A stretch of 7,187 nucleotides of DNA from Treponema sp. UBA4326 (GCA_002393835.1 DGTW01000290.1:1-7187), one strand, 5' to 3'. Positions 1 through 6,674 are shown, counted from the first letter of the stretch. Numbers and translations: made by a program. The notes: generated by a model from the letters alone, not told the origin.

Positions 1-256
1 AAAAATAATGCTTGCGGTCAAATTTCGTAAAGCGGGCTATATTGCAGTTTAAAGCAAGCCCGGCCACAGCACCCAGCTCAACATATCCCTTAGAAATACG
101 GGGCATAGCACCAGGAAGTCCTAAACAAACCGGGCAGACTCGTGTATTTGGCATTCCGCCATAACGGTTTTCACAGGCACAAAAAGCCTTAGTTTTAGTC
201 AAAAGCTGGGTGTGAATCTCACAGCCGATTACAATTTCGTATTTATCGATAGCCAT
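1..256 (-). CDS. gatB: Asp-tRNA(Asn)/Glu-tRNA(Gln) amidotransferase subunit B, N-terminal part
   Basis: GatB is the tRNA-binding and kinase subunit of the cytoplasmic GatCAB complex. GatCAB converts misacylated Glu-tRNA(Gln) and/or Asp-tRNA(Asn) to the correct aminoacyl-tRNA with ammonia delivered from GatA. I read 85 codons from the ATG at 256-254; the frame is open to the window edge, so the rest lies to the left. The start reads [19 protein letters not shown], the family's usual opening. The zinc-type cysteine pattern is present as C26-x-C28 and C41-x2-C44, the latter in [10 protein letters not shown]. The segment [19 protein letters not shown] at residues 67-85 is also typical. A Shine-Dalgarno GAGGA lies 4 bases before the ATG (261-265). 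The gene is separated from the upstream gene by 160 bases and probably has its own promoter. The family match is strong; the product is not in doubt. Confidence 0.96.
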   Translation of the reverse strand, partial: MAIDKYEIVIGCEIHTQLLTKTKAFCACENRYGGMPNTRVCPVCLGLPGAMPRISKGYVELGAVAGLALNCNIARFTKFDRKHYF

Positions 257-274
257 ACAATCCTCAAAAATAAC

Positions 275-302
275 CACAGATTACACAGATGAACACAGAT
301 TT
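275..302. repeat. threefold CACAGAT direct repeat in the gatB leader
   Basis: Plus-strand CACAGAT occurs at 275-281, 284-290 and 294-300, with periods of 9 and 10 bases. On the gatB strand it reads as a run of ATCTGTG units just upstream of the Shine-Dalgarno. From general knowledge, units of this kind resemble short dispersed intergenic repeats found in several bacterial phyla. Whether it is multicopy in this genome cannot be seen here. It lies within the predicted 5' untranslated region of gatB, so it could be transcribed. Confidence 0.6.
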
Positions 303-338
303 GTTCTGTATAGAGAGTGGGGAATATTTTTCCTTTAT

Positions 339-367
339 ATTCTAGCAAATTTCAAAGGGAAGTTGTA
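339..367 (-). promoter_or_regulatory. candidate extended -10 promoter for gatB
   Basis: On the minus strand the box TAGAAT (339-344) is one base from the TATAAT consensus. It is preceded by TG one base upstream (TGCTAGAAT), an extended -10. The hexamer TACAAC (362-367) stands 17 bases upstream as a weak -35. This would give a leader of roughly 75 bases before the gatB ATG. It is the best promoter-like signal in the 160-base gap between gatB and the gene upstream. I saw no convincing terminator hairpin in the same gap. The call is pattern-based only. Confidence 0.42.
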
Positions 368-416
368 GTGGGTTTGGGGAGAAAAATTCGACATGACGCA
401 GTTTCTTATAGGGAAA

Positions 417-1091
417 TTACCAATCTGGATCTATATCAGCATCTATTAGGATTTTCCATGCCCTGTCAAATGGAATTTCTTTTACATCAATAACTATGGC
501 GTTTTTACTAAGGCATAAAAAGGCTATCTTTTTAAAATAATCTTTCCCCTTATGAAGAGTACCGACAACAGCATCTATCGCAAAATGTTTGCAAAGCAAA
601 TGAAGCTGATAACTTTCTTGATAGGCTATAGTATTCCATTGCAATTCCCATTTGCTTTCATTATCAACAGTGAGATAGATCTTATTTTGTCTATATTCAT
701 CAGTAACACAGCAAATCTCCTTAAAATTATCACAGTTAAAGCCTATGGCATTTGCTAATTCTCTTTTAAAAGCATCGAAATCATATCCATCATCTTTTTT
801 ATCAGATTTTGAAAGCAAAGTGTCTTTTCTGTTTAATAATTCTGAAATATTCTCGGCTTCATGAATTGCTTCAAATACTTCCATATCTGTATAAAAATCT
901 GGGTGAAACCAGTTCTTATTTTCATGTTGCTTCCATTTCGCATAGGATATGACTTTGTTCTAACTTGGAATTTGAGAAACAGCGTTTTTCTTCATTATAG
1001 AAACAAAGATTATTTGCTCTGTATCATAACATGCATGAATAACATAATCTTCCGAAAGATTCAATTCTGAAAATATTTCTTCTCTTGTCAT
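417..1091 (-). pseudogene. unknown protein gene interrupted by an in-frame TAG
   Basis: I do not recognise the family. The frame runs from the ATG at 1091-1089 (MTREEIFSELNLSEDY) for 43 codons to a TAG at 960-962, then stays open in the same frame for 25 more codons and into the 155 residues that start at the ATG at 884-882, ending in TAA at 417-419. Without the TAG the product would have 223 residues plus one unknown. The 25 codons after the TAG look coding (NKVISYAKWKQHENKNW and onward), with no ATG, GTG or TTG among them. The ATG at 884 has no Shine-Dalgarno, whereas the ATG at 1091 has a strong one. The simplest reading is one gene with a nonsense mutation. Readthrough or an independent 155-residue product remain possible. 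There is no signal peptide or membrane segment, so the product should be cytoplasmic. It is AT-rich (19 of 60 G+C at 661-720) next to a much more GC-rich peptidase gene. Confidence 0.72.
960..962 (-). other. internal amber codon of the interrupted gene
   Basis: This TAG is codon 44 of the 224-codon frame that starts at 1091. It follows QIPS and precedes NKVISYAKWK. The next base is A. Single-base origins from CAG, AAG, GAG, TGG, TAC or TAT would all explain it. Every other gene end visible in the window is TAA, so this is the only TAG acting in a supported frame. Confidence 0.75.
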
Positions 1092-1096
1092 TTTTA

Positions 1097-1105
1097 TCCC
1101 CCTTC
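1097..1105 (-). promoter_or_regulatory. Shine-Dalgarno fixing the start of the interrupted gene
   Basis: The minus strand reads GAAGGGGGA followed by TAAAA and then ATG at 1091. The purine-rich tract is at normal distance. It argues for this ATG over an earlier in-frame start at 1175, which would overlap the NlpC/P60 gene. Confidence 0.6.
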
Positions 1106-1142
1106 TTCTTAATAAAAAATGTAATGTACCATAATGATTGCT

Positions 1143-1172
1143 ATTATAAAGGTTCTGTCTGCGATGCCGCAA
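1143..1172 (-). promoter_or_regulatory. candidate promoter for the interrupted gene
   Basis: A perfect TATAAT (minus strand, 1143-1148) overlaps the stop codon of the NlpC/P60 gene. TTGCGG (1167-1172, 3 of 6 matches to TTGACA) lies 18 bases upstream. Transcription would begin about 45 bases before the ATG at 1091. This could give the downstream gene expression independent of the envelope operon. It is based on hexamer matching only, in AT-rich DNA. Confidence 0.33.
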
Positions 1173-1995
1173 CATCTTTATGAGAGGGTAAAAATCTTCC
1201 GCTGGAACTGTAATGCCTGCGCCAGTACGGTTCGTCGAGTGCGCTCACGACAACGCCTGTCCTTGGGCCTTTGCTTGCGGAGTTGATAAAGATTTCCCTG
1301 CCATGCAAAGAGCCTGAGCCTTCGTATTTACCAAGATAGATTCCAACATGGTCGATTTTGCCGAACCTGCGAAAAAAGACCAAATCACCCGGCTCGCGCT
1401 CGCTTGCGGAAATGCGCTCAATGGCGGCATACTGCTCGTGTGCCGTGCGCGGAAGCTGCACCTGAATGCCGTTTTTTGCCGCATATCGTACAAAGGCAGA
1501 GCAATCTAATCCACGCTCAGGTGATTCACCGCCAAGCACATAAGGAATACCGCGAAGCGTCATGCTGTAGTCAATGAGTTTTTGCCGAAGCGCAGAGGCC
1601 TTTGTCATGTCGATATTCGCATAGTCAAAAGAATAGGGAACAGCCCCGCCACCCCGCCTCAAGCGACTGAAATTAAAATCAAGGTTGATTCCGTAGCGGG
1701 CAGCAAAACGCCTGATTTCAGCCCAAGTTTTGTTCAAAAAGCGGGATGCGTTCTCCATAGCGACTTTTGCCGCATTCGTGAGGTTCTTTGCAACACCGCT
1801 CTTTACGATTTTTGCATTTATATGTGAGTCAATGTCCTCAAACTGGGCACGGCTTCCGGGAATTATTTTTTCTGCCACATCAAAAGCCACTGTTTTTACC
1901 GCACTAACCACCCCGCCAACATCAAAATTGAAAAAATGAACCGCAACATATAGAGCGATGCCAAGCAACAACAATCGCTTTATAAATTTTCGCAT
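1144..1995 (-). CDS. membrane-anchored NlpC/P60 family peptidase
   Basis: NlpC/P60 proteins are papain-like cysteine peptidases that usually cleave the D-Glu-to-diamino-acid bond in peptidoglycan stem peptides. The 283-residue product starts with RKFIKR and a hydrophobic stretch at about 8-22 without a clear cleavage site, suggesting a signal anchor with the rest in the periplasm. Residues about 45-105 look helical. The NlpC/P60 domain spans about 132-270. C165 lies in LDCSAFV, after the typical GIPYVLGG. H216 lies in IDHVGIYLG. The third polar position in FINSAS is N238, where His is commonest. LPRTAHEQY and PGDLVFF are also characteristic. AAGGAG (2003-2008) lies 7 bases before the ATG. A 46-base gap separates it from the small gene upstream, so it is probably co-transcribed with the envelope cluster. 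It is locally GC-rich (37 of 60 bases at 1381-1440), unlike the AT-rich gene downstream. Confidence 0.93.
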   Translation of the reverse strand: MRKFIKRLLLLGIALYVAVHFFNFDVGGVVSAVKTVAFDVAEKIIPGSRAQFEDIDSHINAKIVKSGVAKNLTNAAKVAMENASRFLNKTWAEIRRFAARYGINLDFNFSRLRRGGGAVPYSFDYANIDMTKASALRQKLIDYSMTLRGIPYVLGGESPERGLDCSAFVRYAAKNGIQVQLPRTAHEQYAAIERISASEREPGDLVFFRRFGKIDHVGIYLGKYEGSGSLHGREIFINSASKGPRTGVVVSALDEPYWRRHYSSSGRFLPSHKDVAASQTEPL

Positions 1996-2041
1996 ATAAG
2001 TGCTCCTTCTTAGAATTCAGTTTTCTTCTTCGTAGCGGATT

Positions 2042-2230
2042 TTATGCTCGCTCTTTTTGGGGAACATACCAGGTAAAAAGTTTGGCGATTTCAGTGATTC
2101 CCTCTAAACTTACATAAGAGCTGATGGTGCGATAGTCTATGATTAGCTGCTTCCCGCCGCCCATTTCGCCGAGGTCAAAATTTAGGAATTTTTCGACTGC
2201 CGAAAATAGAGAATTATCTGATGTTTTCAT
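2042..2230 (-). CDS. small unknown protein, 62 residues
   Basis: I do not recognise it. The only usable start is the ATG at 2230-2228, because the frame upstream meets TGA at 2264-2266 with no alternative start codon between. The product has no signal peptide or membrane segment. A hydrophobic, possibly amphipathic stretch covers about residues 29-57 (LIIDYRTISSYVSLEGITE and following). Ribosome binding is doubtful: the GGGG tract at 2249-2252 lies 18 bases from the ATG. It sits 25 bases after the beta-barrel gene and 46 before the peptidase, on the same strand, and ends in TAA. It may be a genuine short gene, or the C-terminal remnant of a longer one. Residue composition looks protein-like rather than random. 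Confidence 0.5.
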   Translation of the reverse strand: MKTSDNSLFSAVEKFLNFDLGEMGGGKQLIIDYRTISSYVSLEGITEIAKLFTWYVPQKERA

Positions 2231-2255
2231 GTTTGCTTTTTTGATTTTCCCCTTT

Positions 2256-2984
2256 TTAACCTCTCATAAAACTATAGGAGATGCCAATTGAAGGACATAC
2301 TCTCCAAGTGCTAAGGAAAAGAGGCTCATACGGAGCGACTTTTTCGTCACCCTCATAATTTTCATTAGTTCTGCATGTTACGTCACAATTCACAAACAGA
2401 CCAAATCTTTCTGAAAAATTAAAAAACACCGTTCCGCTCGCTCCATAAGAGTAATAACGATAATTCTCGATTTTATCGAATCCAATTGTGCCGTATAATC
2501 CTATGAACCAATAATCGTTATGTATCGGGCTAAGTCCTAAAGAAATAGTACCTCCAAAAAGTACTGATGTTTTTTCCGCATATTTAACGAAATCCCAACT
2601 GATATTGCCTTTAGCACTCACATAAGTCCAGCAGCCTACGAGGTGTGCCGACACACCTACAGGGAAAGAGAGCTTATTCAATGTTTTGTCAGAATCGGTG
2701 GTGAGGTTAAAAGGTGCGTTTGCGCCTAAAGCAAAAGCGGTCACAGCTTTGTTCTGTCTTTTTTTAGCTTTTATTCTTTCTTGCTTTTGTCTTTCCGCTT
2801 CTTTTTCCTGTGCGATGCTCTCGTTTTCGTCTTCAATTATCTCATTAGATTCCTGCAATTCGCCCCAAAAATCATCATTGCCTAATGAGTCCAAAAACGA
2901 ATCCTGGGAATCTTCATTCTCTTGCGCACTCGCAAAACCAAAAGCAAAAAAAACACACATAAATACCAACAGCAATTTTTTCAT
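2256..2984 (-). CDS. probable outer-membrane beta-barrel protein with charged N-terminal extension
   Basis: The 242-residue product has a clear signal peptide with a predicted signal-peptidase I site after residue 20 (FASA, then QENED). Residues 21-60 are strongly acidic. Residues 58-79 form a Lys/Arg/Glu/Gln-rich, probably helical segment. From about 80 on, the chain alternates glycine-rich and aromatic beta-type stretches (VLFGGTISLGL, WFIGLYGTIGF, GTVFFNF, FGLFVNCDV). It ends SIGISYSFMRG, close to the aromatic C-terminal strand of outer-membrane barrels. Barrel size and family are not recognisable by eye. The mature chain has four cysteines (118, 200, 204, 230). AAGGAG (2993-2998) lies 8 bases before the ATG and only 2 bases after the upstream stop, indicating one operon. 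A surface or pore role with the neighbouring lipoproteins is inference. Confidence 0.8.
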   Translation of the reverse strand: MKKLLLVFMCVFFAFGFASAQENEDSQDSFLDSLGNDDFWGELQESNEIIEDENESIAQEKEAERQKQERIKAKKRQNKAVTAFALGANAPFNLTTDSDKTLNKLSFPVGVSAHLVGCWTYVSAKGNISWDFVKYAEKTSVLFGGTISLGLSPIHNDYWFIGLYGTIGFDKIENYRYYSYGASGTVFFNFSERFGLFVNCDVTCRTNENYEGDEKVAPYEPLFLSTWRVCPSIGISYSFMRG

Positions 2985-2999
2985 TTCATTTTCTCCTTA

Positions 3000-4058
3000 T
3001 TAAAACTCTTCGTTTGACAAAGCGGCATCAATTTCTTCCCAAGTAATGCCGTACTCCGCCATTTTTGCTTGCAATTGATTTCCGCTAGAAACAAATTCCG
3101 AAATACTATTATCATGTCGAACCATGACTTTTTCGCTTTCCAAAAACAATTTAACGATTTCTCTTGCACTTTCTCCCGCATTATTTGTATAAGAGTAGTC
3201 CTTACCGTTGTAACGGCAATTCCATTTTTCAGAAGAATACTTTTTTGATATGGTATCCGAGTTTCCTTTTATATCATAAACACCGGATGCATTATCACCC
3301 CAGCAAACACCTGCGCGCACATAGGAAATATTAGCTTGCTCTAGTCCTTTCGAGTAACCAATGAATAGATATTTGCCGTCCTTATTCTGATTTAAGAAAG
3401 TAAAATCAATTCTTTTTTCGATGCTTTTACTTGTTGCAGAGAAATGAGAATCCAAAGCAGAGTAACAAACCCAGTTGTTCAGCGGAGATTTTTCCAGCCG
3501 GGATTTTGCGAGGAATGGCTCACGACGATTTACGACTGTCTTTCCATCGCTATAAATCTGAATTTCCAATGCATACAGATTCTCATCATCAAAATAGGGC
3601 TGACTTCTGTAGACCTTTTCTATGCCGTCTTTTTTCTGCTGTGATGTTACGATATTCTTTTCTGAAAACTCACCGTATTGCCTGTGAAGCACACTTACTG
3701 ACGGAGTTTCTTTAAATTCATCCTCAACAGCGTACAAGCGGTTATCAGTAAAATACAACAATGTTTTTTCAATATATGGTTTACTCGGACCGTGCGGTTC
3801 ATACTCCTCGTAATAATTATTTGCGCCCCAACCTTTGGTGTACATTCCAATGAAATATACATCGCTACTGCTACGGAGTCTTGTCAACTGCCAGCCTTTT
3901 TCTTTTCTTATAGCGTCAGGGCTTGTTCCCCATGTATAATTGCCGTATTTCTTATATCCAGTCTGCGGTCCCATCACAGCGTTTATCATGGATGAGGTGC
4001 AACTCGTCAACAGCGTTAAAAGAAACAGACCAAATGATACTAAAAAAGATTTTTTCAT
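3000..4058 (-). CDS. lipoprotein sharing N- and C-terminal regions with the upstream CsgG-like protein
   Basis: The 352-residue product has a lipoprotein signal peptide with the lipobox LTSC, giving lipidated C20. It should sit in the envelope. No named enzyme family is recognised. Residues about 35-135 carry YTWGTSPDAIRKEKGWQL, LLYFTDNRLYAVEDE and LHRQYGEFS. These correspond in order to AELAWGSTVAEAEDKGYKL, HYYNGKLFFVSE and LERRYGNFS in the neighbour. The C-terminal part (about 195-352) matches the neighbour's last 150 residues loosely (KYLFIGYSKG against KFVFISYKK). It matches very closely over the final 21 residues, which contain MAEYGITWEEIDAAL and end NEEF. There is no CsgG-like core between the two regions. 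GGAGG (4066-4070) lies 7 bases before the ATG, 14 bases after the preceding gene. Probably a duplicate or partner of that gene. Confidence 0.85.
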   Translation of the reverse strand: MKKSFLVSFGLFLLTLLTSCTSSMINAVMGPQTGYKKYGNYTWGTSPDAIRKEKGWQLTRLRSSSDVYFIGMYTKGWGANNYYEEYEPHGPSKPYIEKTLLYFTDNRLYAVEDEFKETPSVSVLHRQYGEFSEKNIVTSQQKKDGIEKVYRSQPYFDDENLYALEIQIYSDGKTVVNRREPFLAKSRLEKSPLNNWVCYSALDSHFSATSKSIEKRIDFTFLNQNKDGKYLFIGYSKGLEQANISYVRAGVCWGDNASGVYDIKGNSDTISKKYSSEKWNCRYNGKDYSYTNNAGESAREIVKLFLESEKVMVRHDNSISEFVSSGNQLQAKMAEYGITWEEIDAALSNEEF

Positions 4059-4072
4059 ATTGTTACCTCCAA

Positions 4073-5620
4073 TTAGAACTCTTCACTTGCAAGGGCAGCA
4101 TCAATTTCTTTCCAAGTGATACCGTATTCTGCCATTTTGTCTACCAAACCTGCTGTATAGAATTTACGGATCACATTGTCATAATGACGGCGAAGAGTAA
4201 CAAATTCATTATTTTTAAATCTTTCAACCAAAAAACGAGAACCTTCGCTATGATTCCATGCAAATTCAAATCCTTGTCTCTGAGATGAATCTAAATATTC
4301 TTTCCATGTATCCTTAAAATATTTTTTAACAGTCCCTTCTTTAGATTTTACATCAAAGTAGTCCCAAACCCATCCTCCGATGCCTGCAATAACTCTTGAA
4401 TTCGCAGCCACATCACATTTCTTATAACTTATAAATACAAATTTTTCATCAACTGAAAATACCCTAAATATATACTTAGTATATCCGTCAAAATCATTTC
4501 TGTATTTTATAACTTTCCATGCGTTGTTTACACTGGAAGAACTCGTTTTATTTTCTGTCGGTATTGTCGAGGTAGTTTTTACATTTGTTGCACTTCCGCT
4601 TGTTTTTTGTAACGAAAGTGCTTTTGCAGCTCCTACTGCACTCTGAGGCTGTTTTTTCAGATATTCGTCTTTTGCTATCGTCGGACTGGAAATTGCACAA
4701 AGCTCACCAGTTTCTACATCGACGATACGCGCTCTTACGGTAATGCTGTTTCCTATGTCTTTCAATTCGCCAAAGCAGACAAAATCGACCCCCGCAATCA
4801 TACCGATTTTCTTAGCCGTGCTCTGATTTACATAGCCGGTAGCCTGAAACTTTTGTTCTGCCAGAATTACTTCCAAATTTGCCCGTTCAATAATCTTAAT
4901 CTTGCCAGTATACAGCATTGCTTCTGTCAAAGCGTCGGTAACATAATTGTCAATCAATGTGTTTTTGTAATCGGTAGCAAGAGCCACAAATCCAAGACTT
5001 GGCTTTTCCTTGCCTCCCTTTTCTTGAACCAGTGTATTTGCCATATCATCTGCCACTTGTTCCAGTTGTTGGGCTACGATTGACATTTTCCGTGTCTTTG
5101 AATTCTTACTTTTTGCCAATTTTTGCCCCGCAAAAGAAATGCGGCTGTATACGTTCCAGTCATACATTTGTACGGCAACTTTTCCGCTGGAATTTGTTTG
5201 GATAATAATCGACAGACTTGAAACAGAACCGTCACTTTCTCGCACGGCATCAGTATATTGCTTGCCAGCTAGATAGATTCCCAGTCTGCTGAAATTTCCA
5301 TAACGGCGTTCCAGTTCTTGTGGGGTAAAATCAGTAATAGTCAGAGTTTCTGATACAAAAAACAGTTTTCCGTTATAATAATGAAATTGAAGTGTAGAAA
5401 CAACTTTGTCTTTGACAGTTACATTGTATACATCGACAGTTTCCGAATACAAATTAGTCGGAGTAGTTCTGAGATTCAGTTTATACCCCTTATCCTCCGC
5501 CTCTGCTACGGTAGAACCCCATGCCAATTCCGCATAGCCCTGCTTGGAATTGATTTTTGCAGCAAAAACCAAACCTAGAACAAAAAACTGTAGTAAGAAA
5601 ATTGATAAAATCTTTTTCAT
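4073..5620 (-). CDS. secreted CsgG-like domain protein
   Basis: CsgG is the outer-membrane curli secretion channel; its wider family includes many envelope proteins of unknown role. The 515-residue product starts at the second of two nearby ATGs. It has a signal peptide cleaved near residue 20 (LVFA, then AKINSK), with no lipobox cysteine, unlike CsgG itself. Residues 25-165 form an N-terminal domain shared with the next gene. The CsgG-like core is about 187-320: a DALTEAMLYTGKIKIIERA segment, then LEVILAEQKFQATGYV, then STAKKIGMIAGVDFVCFGEL and ARIVDVETGEL. The IERANL, LAEQ and GVDF elements are family hallmarks. A Ser/Thr/Asn-rich linker covers about 338-365. The C-terminal domain (366-515) ends with the tail shared with the next gene. 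It lies 19 bases after the LPP20-type gene. No curli subunit gene is seen nearby, so amyloid secretion should not be assumed. Confidence 0.87.
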   Translation of the reverse strand: MKKILSIFLLQFFVLGLVFAAKINSKQGYAELAWGSTVAEAEDKGYKLNLRTTPTNLYSETVDVYNVTVKDKVVSTLQFHYYNGKLFFVSETLTITDFTPQELERRYGNFSRLGIYLAGKQYTDAVRESDGSVSSLSIIIQTNSSGKVAVQMYDWNVYSRISFAGQKLAKSKNSKTRKMSIVAQQLEQVADDMANTLVQEKGGKEKPSLGFVALATDYKNTLIDNYVTDALTEAMLYTGKIKIIERANLEVILAEQKFQATGYVNQSTAKKIGMIAGVDFVCFGELKDIGNSITVRARIVDVETGELCAISSPTIAKDEYLKKQPQSAVGAAKALSLQKTSGSATNVKTTSTIPTENKTSSSSVNNAWKVIKYRNDFDGYTKYIFRVFSVDEKFVFISYKKCDVAANSRVIAGIGGWVWDYFDVKSKEGTVKKYFKDTWKEYLDSSQRQGFEFAWNHSEGSRFLVERFKNNEFVTLRRHYDNVIRKFYTAGLVDKMAEYGITWKEIDAALASEEF

Positions 5621-5626
5621 ATACAT

Positions 5627-5633
5627 TCCTCAT
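5627..5633 (-). promoter_or_regulatory. Shine-Dalgarno that selects the second ATG of the CsgG-like gene
   Basis: The minus strand reads ATGAGGA, then ATGTAT and ATG. The GAGG tract (5628-5631) touches the first in-frame ATG (5626-5624) but lies 7 bases from the second (5620-5618). The second gives a normal ribosome-binding distance and a standard MKK signal-peptide start, so translation most likely starts at 5620. Confidence 0.7.
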
Positions 5634-5639
5634 CTTTTT

Positions 5640-6674
5640 TTAGAAACATTCATTCACAAAAGAACTGCTAACTTCTTCCCTCAATGCAAGGTTCGTCCGC
5701 CTAATGACGGTATTTTTGTCAAAGCCAGCAACTTTTTTCAATTTTTTTGCGTAGGAAATTTTTTCTGCCCCTTTTTCCAGTATTCTGATATAGATTTCGG
5801 GATAGGTCTCAAAGGTCTCCCCCGTTTCAGTTATCTCAGCTTTCACTTCCACCAACGCAAGGCAGTTCGTCTTGAGCGAGTTACTGACGACAAATCCCAT
5901 TTTCGTGCATTGTTTTGCCAGTTCTGCGATTACGCCCGATTTTTCTGACAAATCCGTGTCGCCTACGCCCTCAATTTTTATGAGGACTTTAGAACTGATT
6001 TCCTTCATTTTTAACACGGATTCGCTTGCAAGAGCATCTGTTTCTTCATACGGCTTGGCTTTTTGTGGCAATATCGCGCGGGCAAAATCATACACTTCGT
6101 AAAAATCAGGCAGCACGCTTTGAGCATGTTTTATTCCGATGATTTTGTCGAGCAAAGAATCTTTTTCTAAGGCTTCGTGATAGGCTTTCGGGAATTGATT
6201 TCTTGCGATTTCCAGTTTCGGGCGGACAAAATTAAAAGCCTGCTCCCTGTTTATGTAAGCCACACACGCATATTGACCTAAATCTGCGTAAAAGTAGGGA
6301 TTTGTGTATTCAATTTTATACAAGTTATTGGATGTAGAAATTTGAATATCCTGCTGTAACTTTCTGTTTTCTGTAAAACTGTCCCCAGAGTCTTTGTAAA
6401 AATAACTTGCAGATTTAGATGAAGTCACCGAGGCCTTTATATATTCGGATATGCTTGCGCTTGCCTTTTCCTTGCTCTCCTGTGCCGAACTTCCATACGC
6501 AAGTTGAGAAACATACGATGAAGAAGGGAAAATCTCTAAGCGACCTTGGTCTGTAATCCATTTTGGAGCGATGTTTTCCGTTGTGGAAAGTACTTTCTGA
6601 TTCTGGCTGGTAGAACCACAACCGAAATAGAGAAAACTCGCTGCCAAAATGACCAGAATTGAAAACTTTTTCAT
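5640..6674 (-). CDS. LPP20-type lipoprotein
   Basis: LPP20 is a family of envelope lipoproteins often encoded beside CsgG-like genes; its biochemical role is poorly defined. The 344-residue product has a lipoprotein signal peptide with C19 in LYFGC, a relaxed lipobox of the kind spirochaetes tolerate. The LPP20-like domain covers about 37-150. It has the opening APKWITDQGRLEIFPSSSYV, then an Ala/Ser-rich helix (SKEKASASISEYIKASV) and a strand pair (YKIEYTNPYFYA, then QYACVAYINREQA). A second alpha/beta region follows at about 225-344 (VLIKIEGVG, GFVVSNSLK, CLALVEVKAE, IYIRILEKG). It lies 21 bases after the upstream gene and 19 before the CsgG-like gene. I see no Shine-Dalgarno before the ATG; the preceding bases are TACTGCATAAATT. 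Translation may be coupled to the upstream gene. A second ATG is not available nearby, and the signal peptide supports this start. Confidence 0.85.
   Translation of the reverse strand: MKKFSILVILAASFLYFGCGSTSQNQKVLSTTENIAPKWITDQGRLEIFPSSSYVSQLAYGSSAQESKEKASASISEYIKASVTSSKSASYFYKDSGDSFTENRKLQQDIQISTSNNLYKIEYTNPYFYADLGQYACVAYINREQAFNFVRPKLEIARNQFPKAYHEALEKDSLLDKIIGIKHAQSVLPDFYEVYDFARAILPQKAKPYEETDALASESVLKMKEISSKVLIKIEGVGDTDLSEKSGVIAELAKQCTKMGFVVSNSLKTNCLALVEVKAEITETGETFETYPEIYIRILEKGAEKISYAKKLKKVAGFDKNTVIRRTNLALREEVSSSFVNECF

Noticed and set aside
319..333. GGAA/TTCC hairpin upstream of gatB as a riboswitch or terminator
   Set aside because: The stem is only four pairs, and no T-box or other known leader pattern is visible.
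1131..1147. ATAAT/ATTAT inverted repeat after the NlpC/P60 gene as a terminator
   Set aside because: The stem is five A-T pairs only and has no adjoining T tract at the right distance; too weak to call.
960..1175. Start of the interrupted gene at the ATG at 1175
   Set aside because: It would overlap the end of the NlpC/P60 gene and adds an Arg-rich, non-protein-like stretch; the ATG at 1091 has a proper Shine-Dalgarno.
2686..3003. Plus-strand open frame of 105 codons rich in Ser, Phe and Cys
   Set aside because: It is the antisense of the acidic/charged extension and signal peptide of the beta-barrel gene; the composition is explained by that.
3923..4288. Plus-strand open frame of 121 codons
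   Set aside because: It is antisense to the start of one lipoprotein and the end of the CsgG-like gene, with no independent support.
4073..5620. Curli (csg) secretion operon
   Set aside because: Only the CsgG-like core is present; the protein lacks the lipobox of CsgG and there are no CsgA, B, E or F-like genes in the window.
5621..5626. Upstream ATG of the CsgG-like gene as its start
   Set aside because: The Shine-Dalgarno touches it directly, leaving no spacer, whereas the ATG at 5620 is spaced normally.
5544..5948. Plus-strand open frame of 134 codons
   Set aside because: It lies antisense across the junction of the CsgG-like and LPP20-type genes, which have signal peptides and family motifs; it has no recognisable domain and is a shadow.
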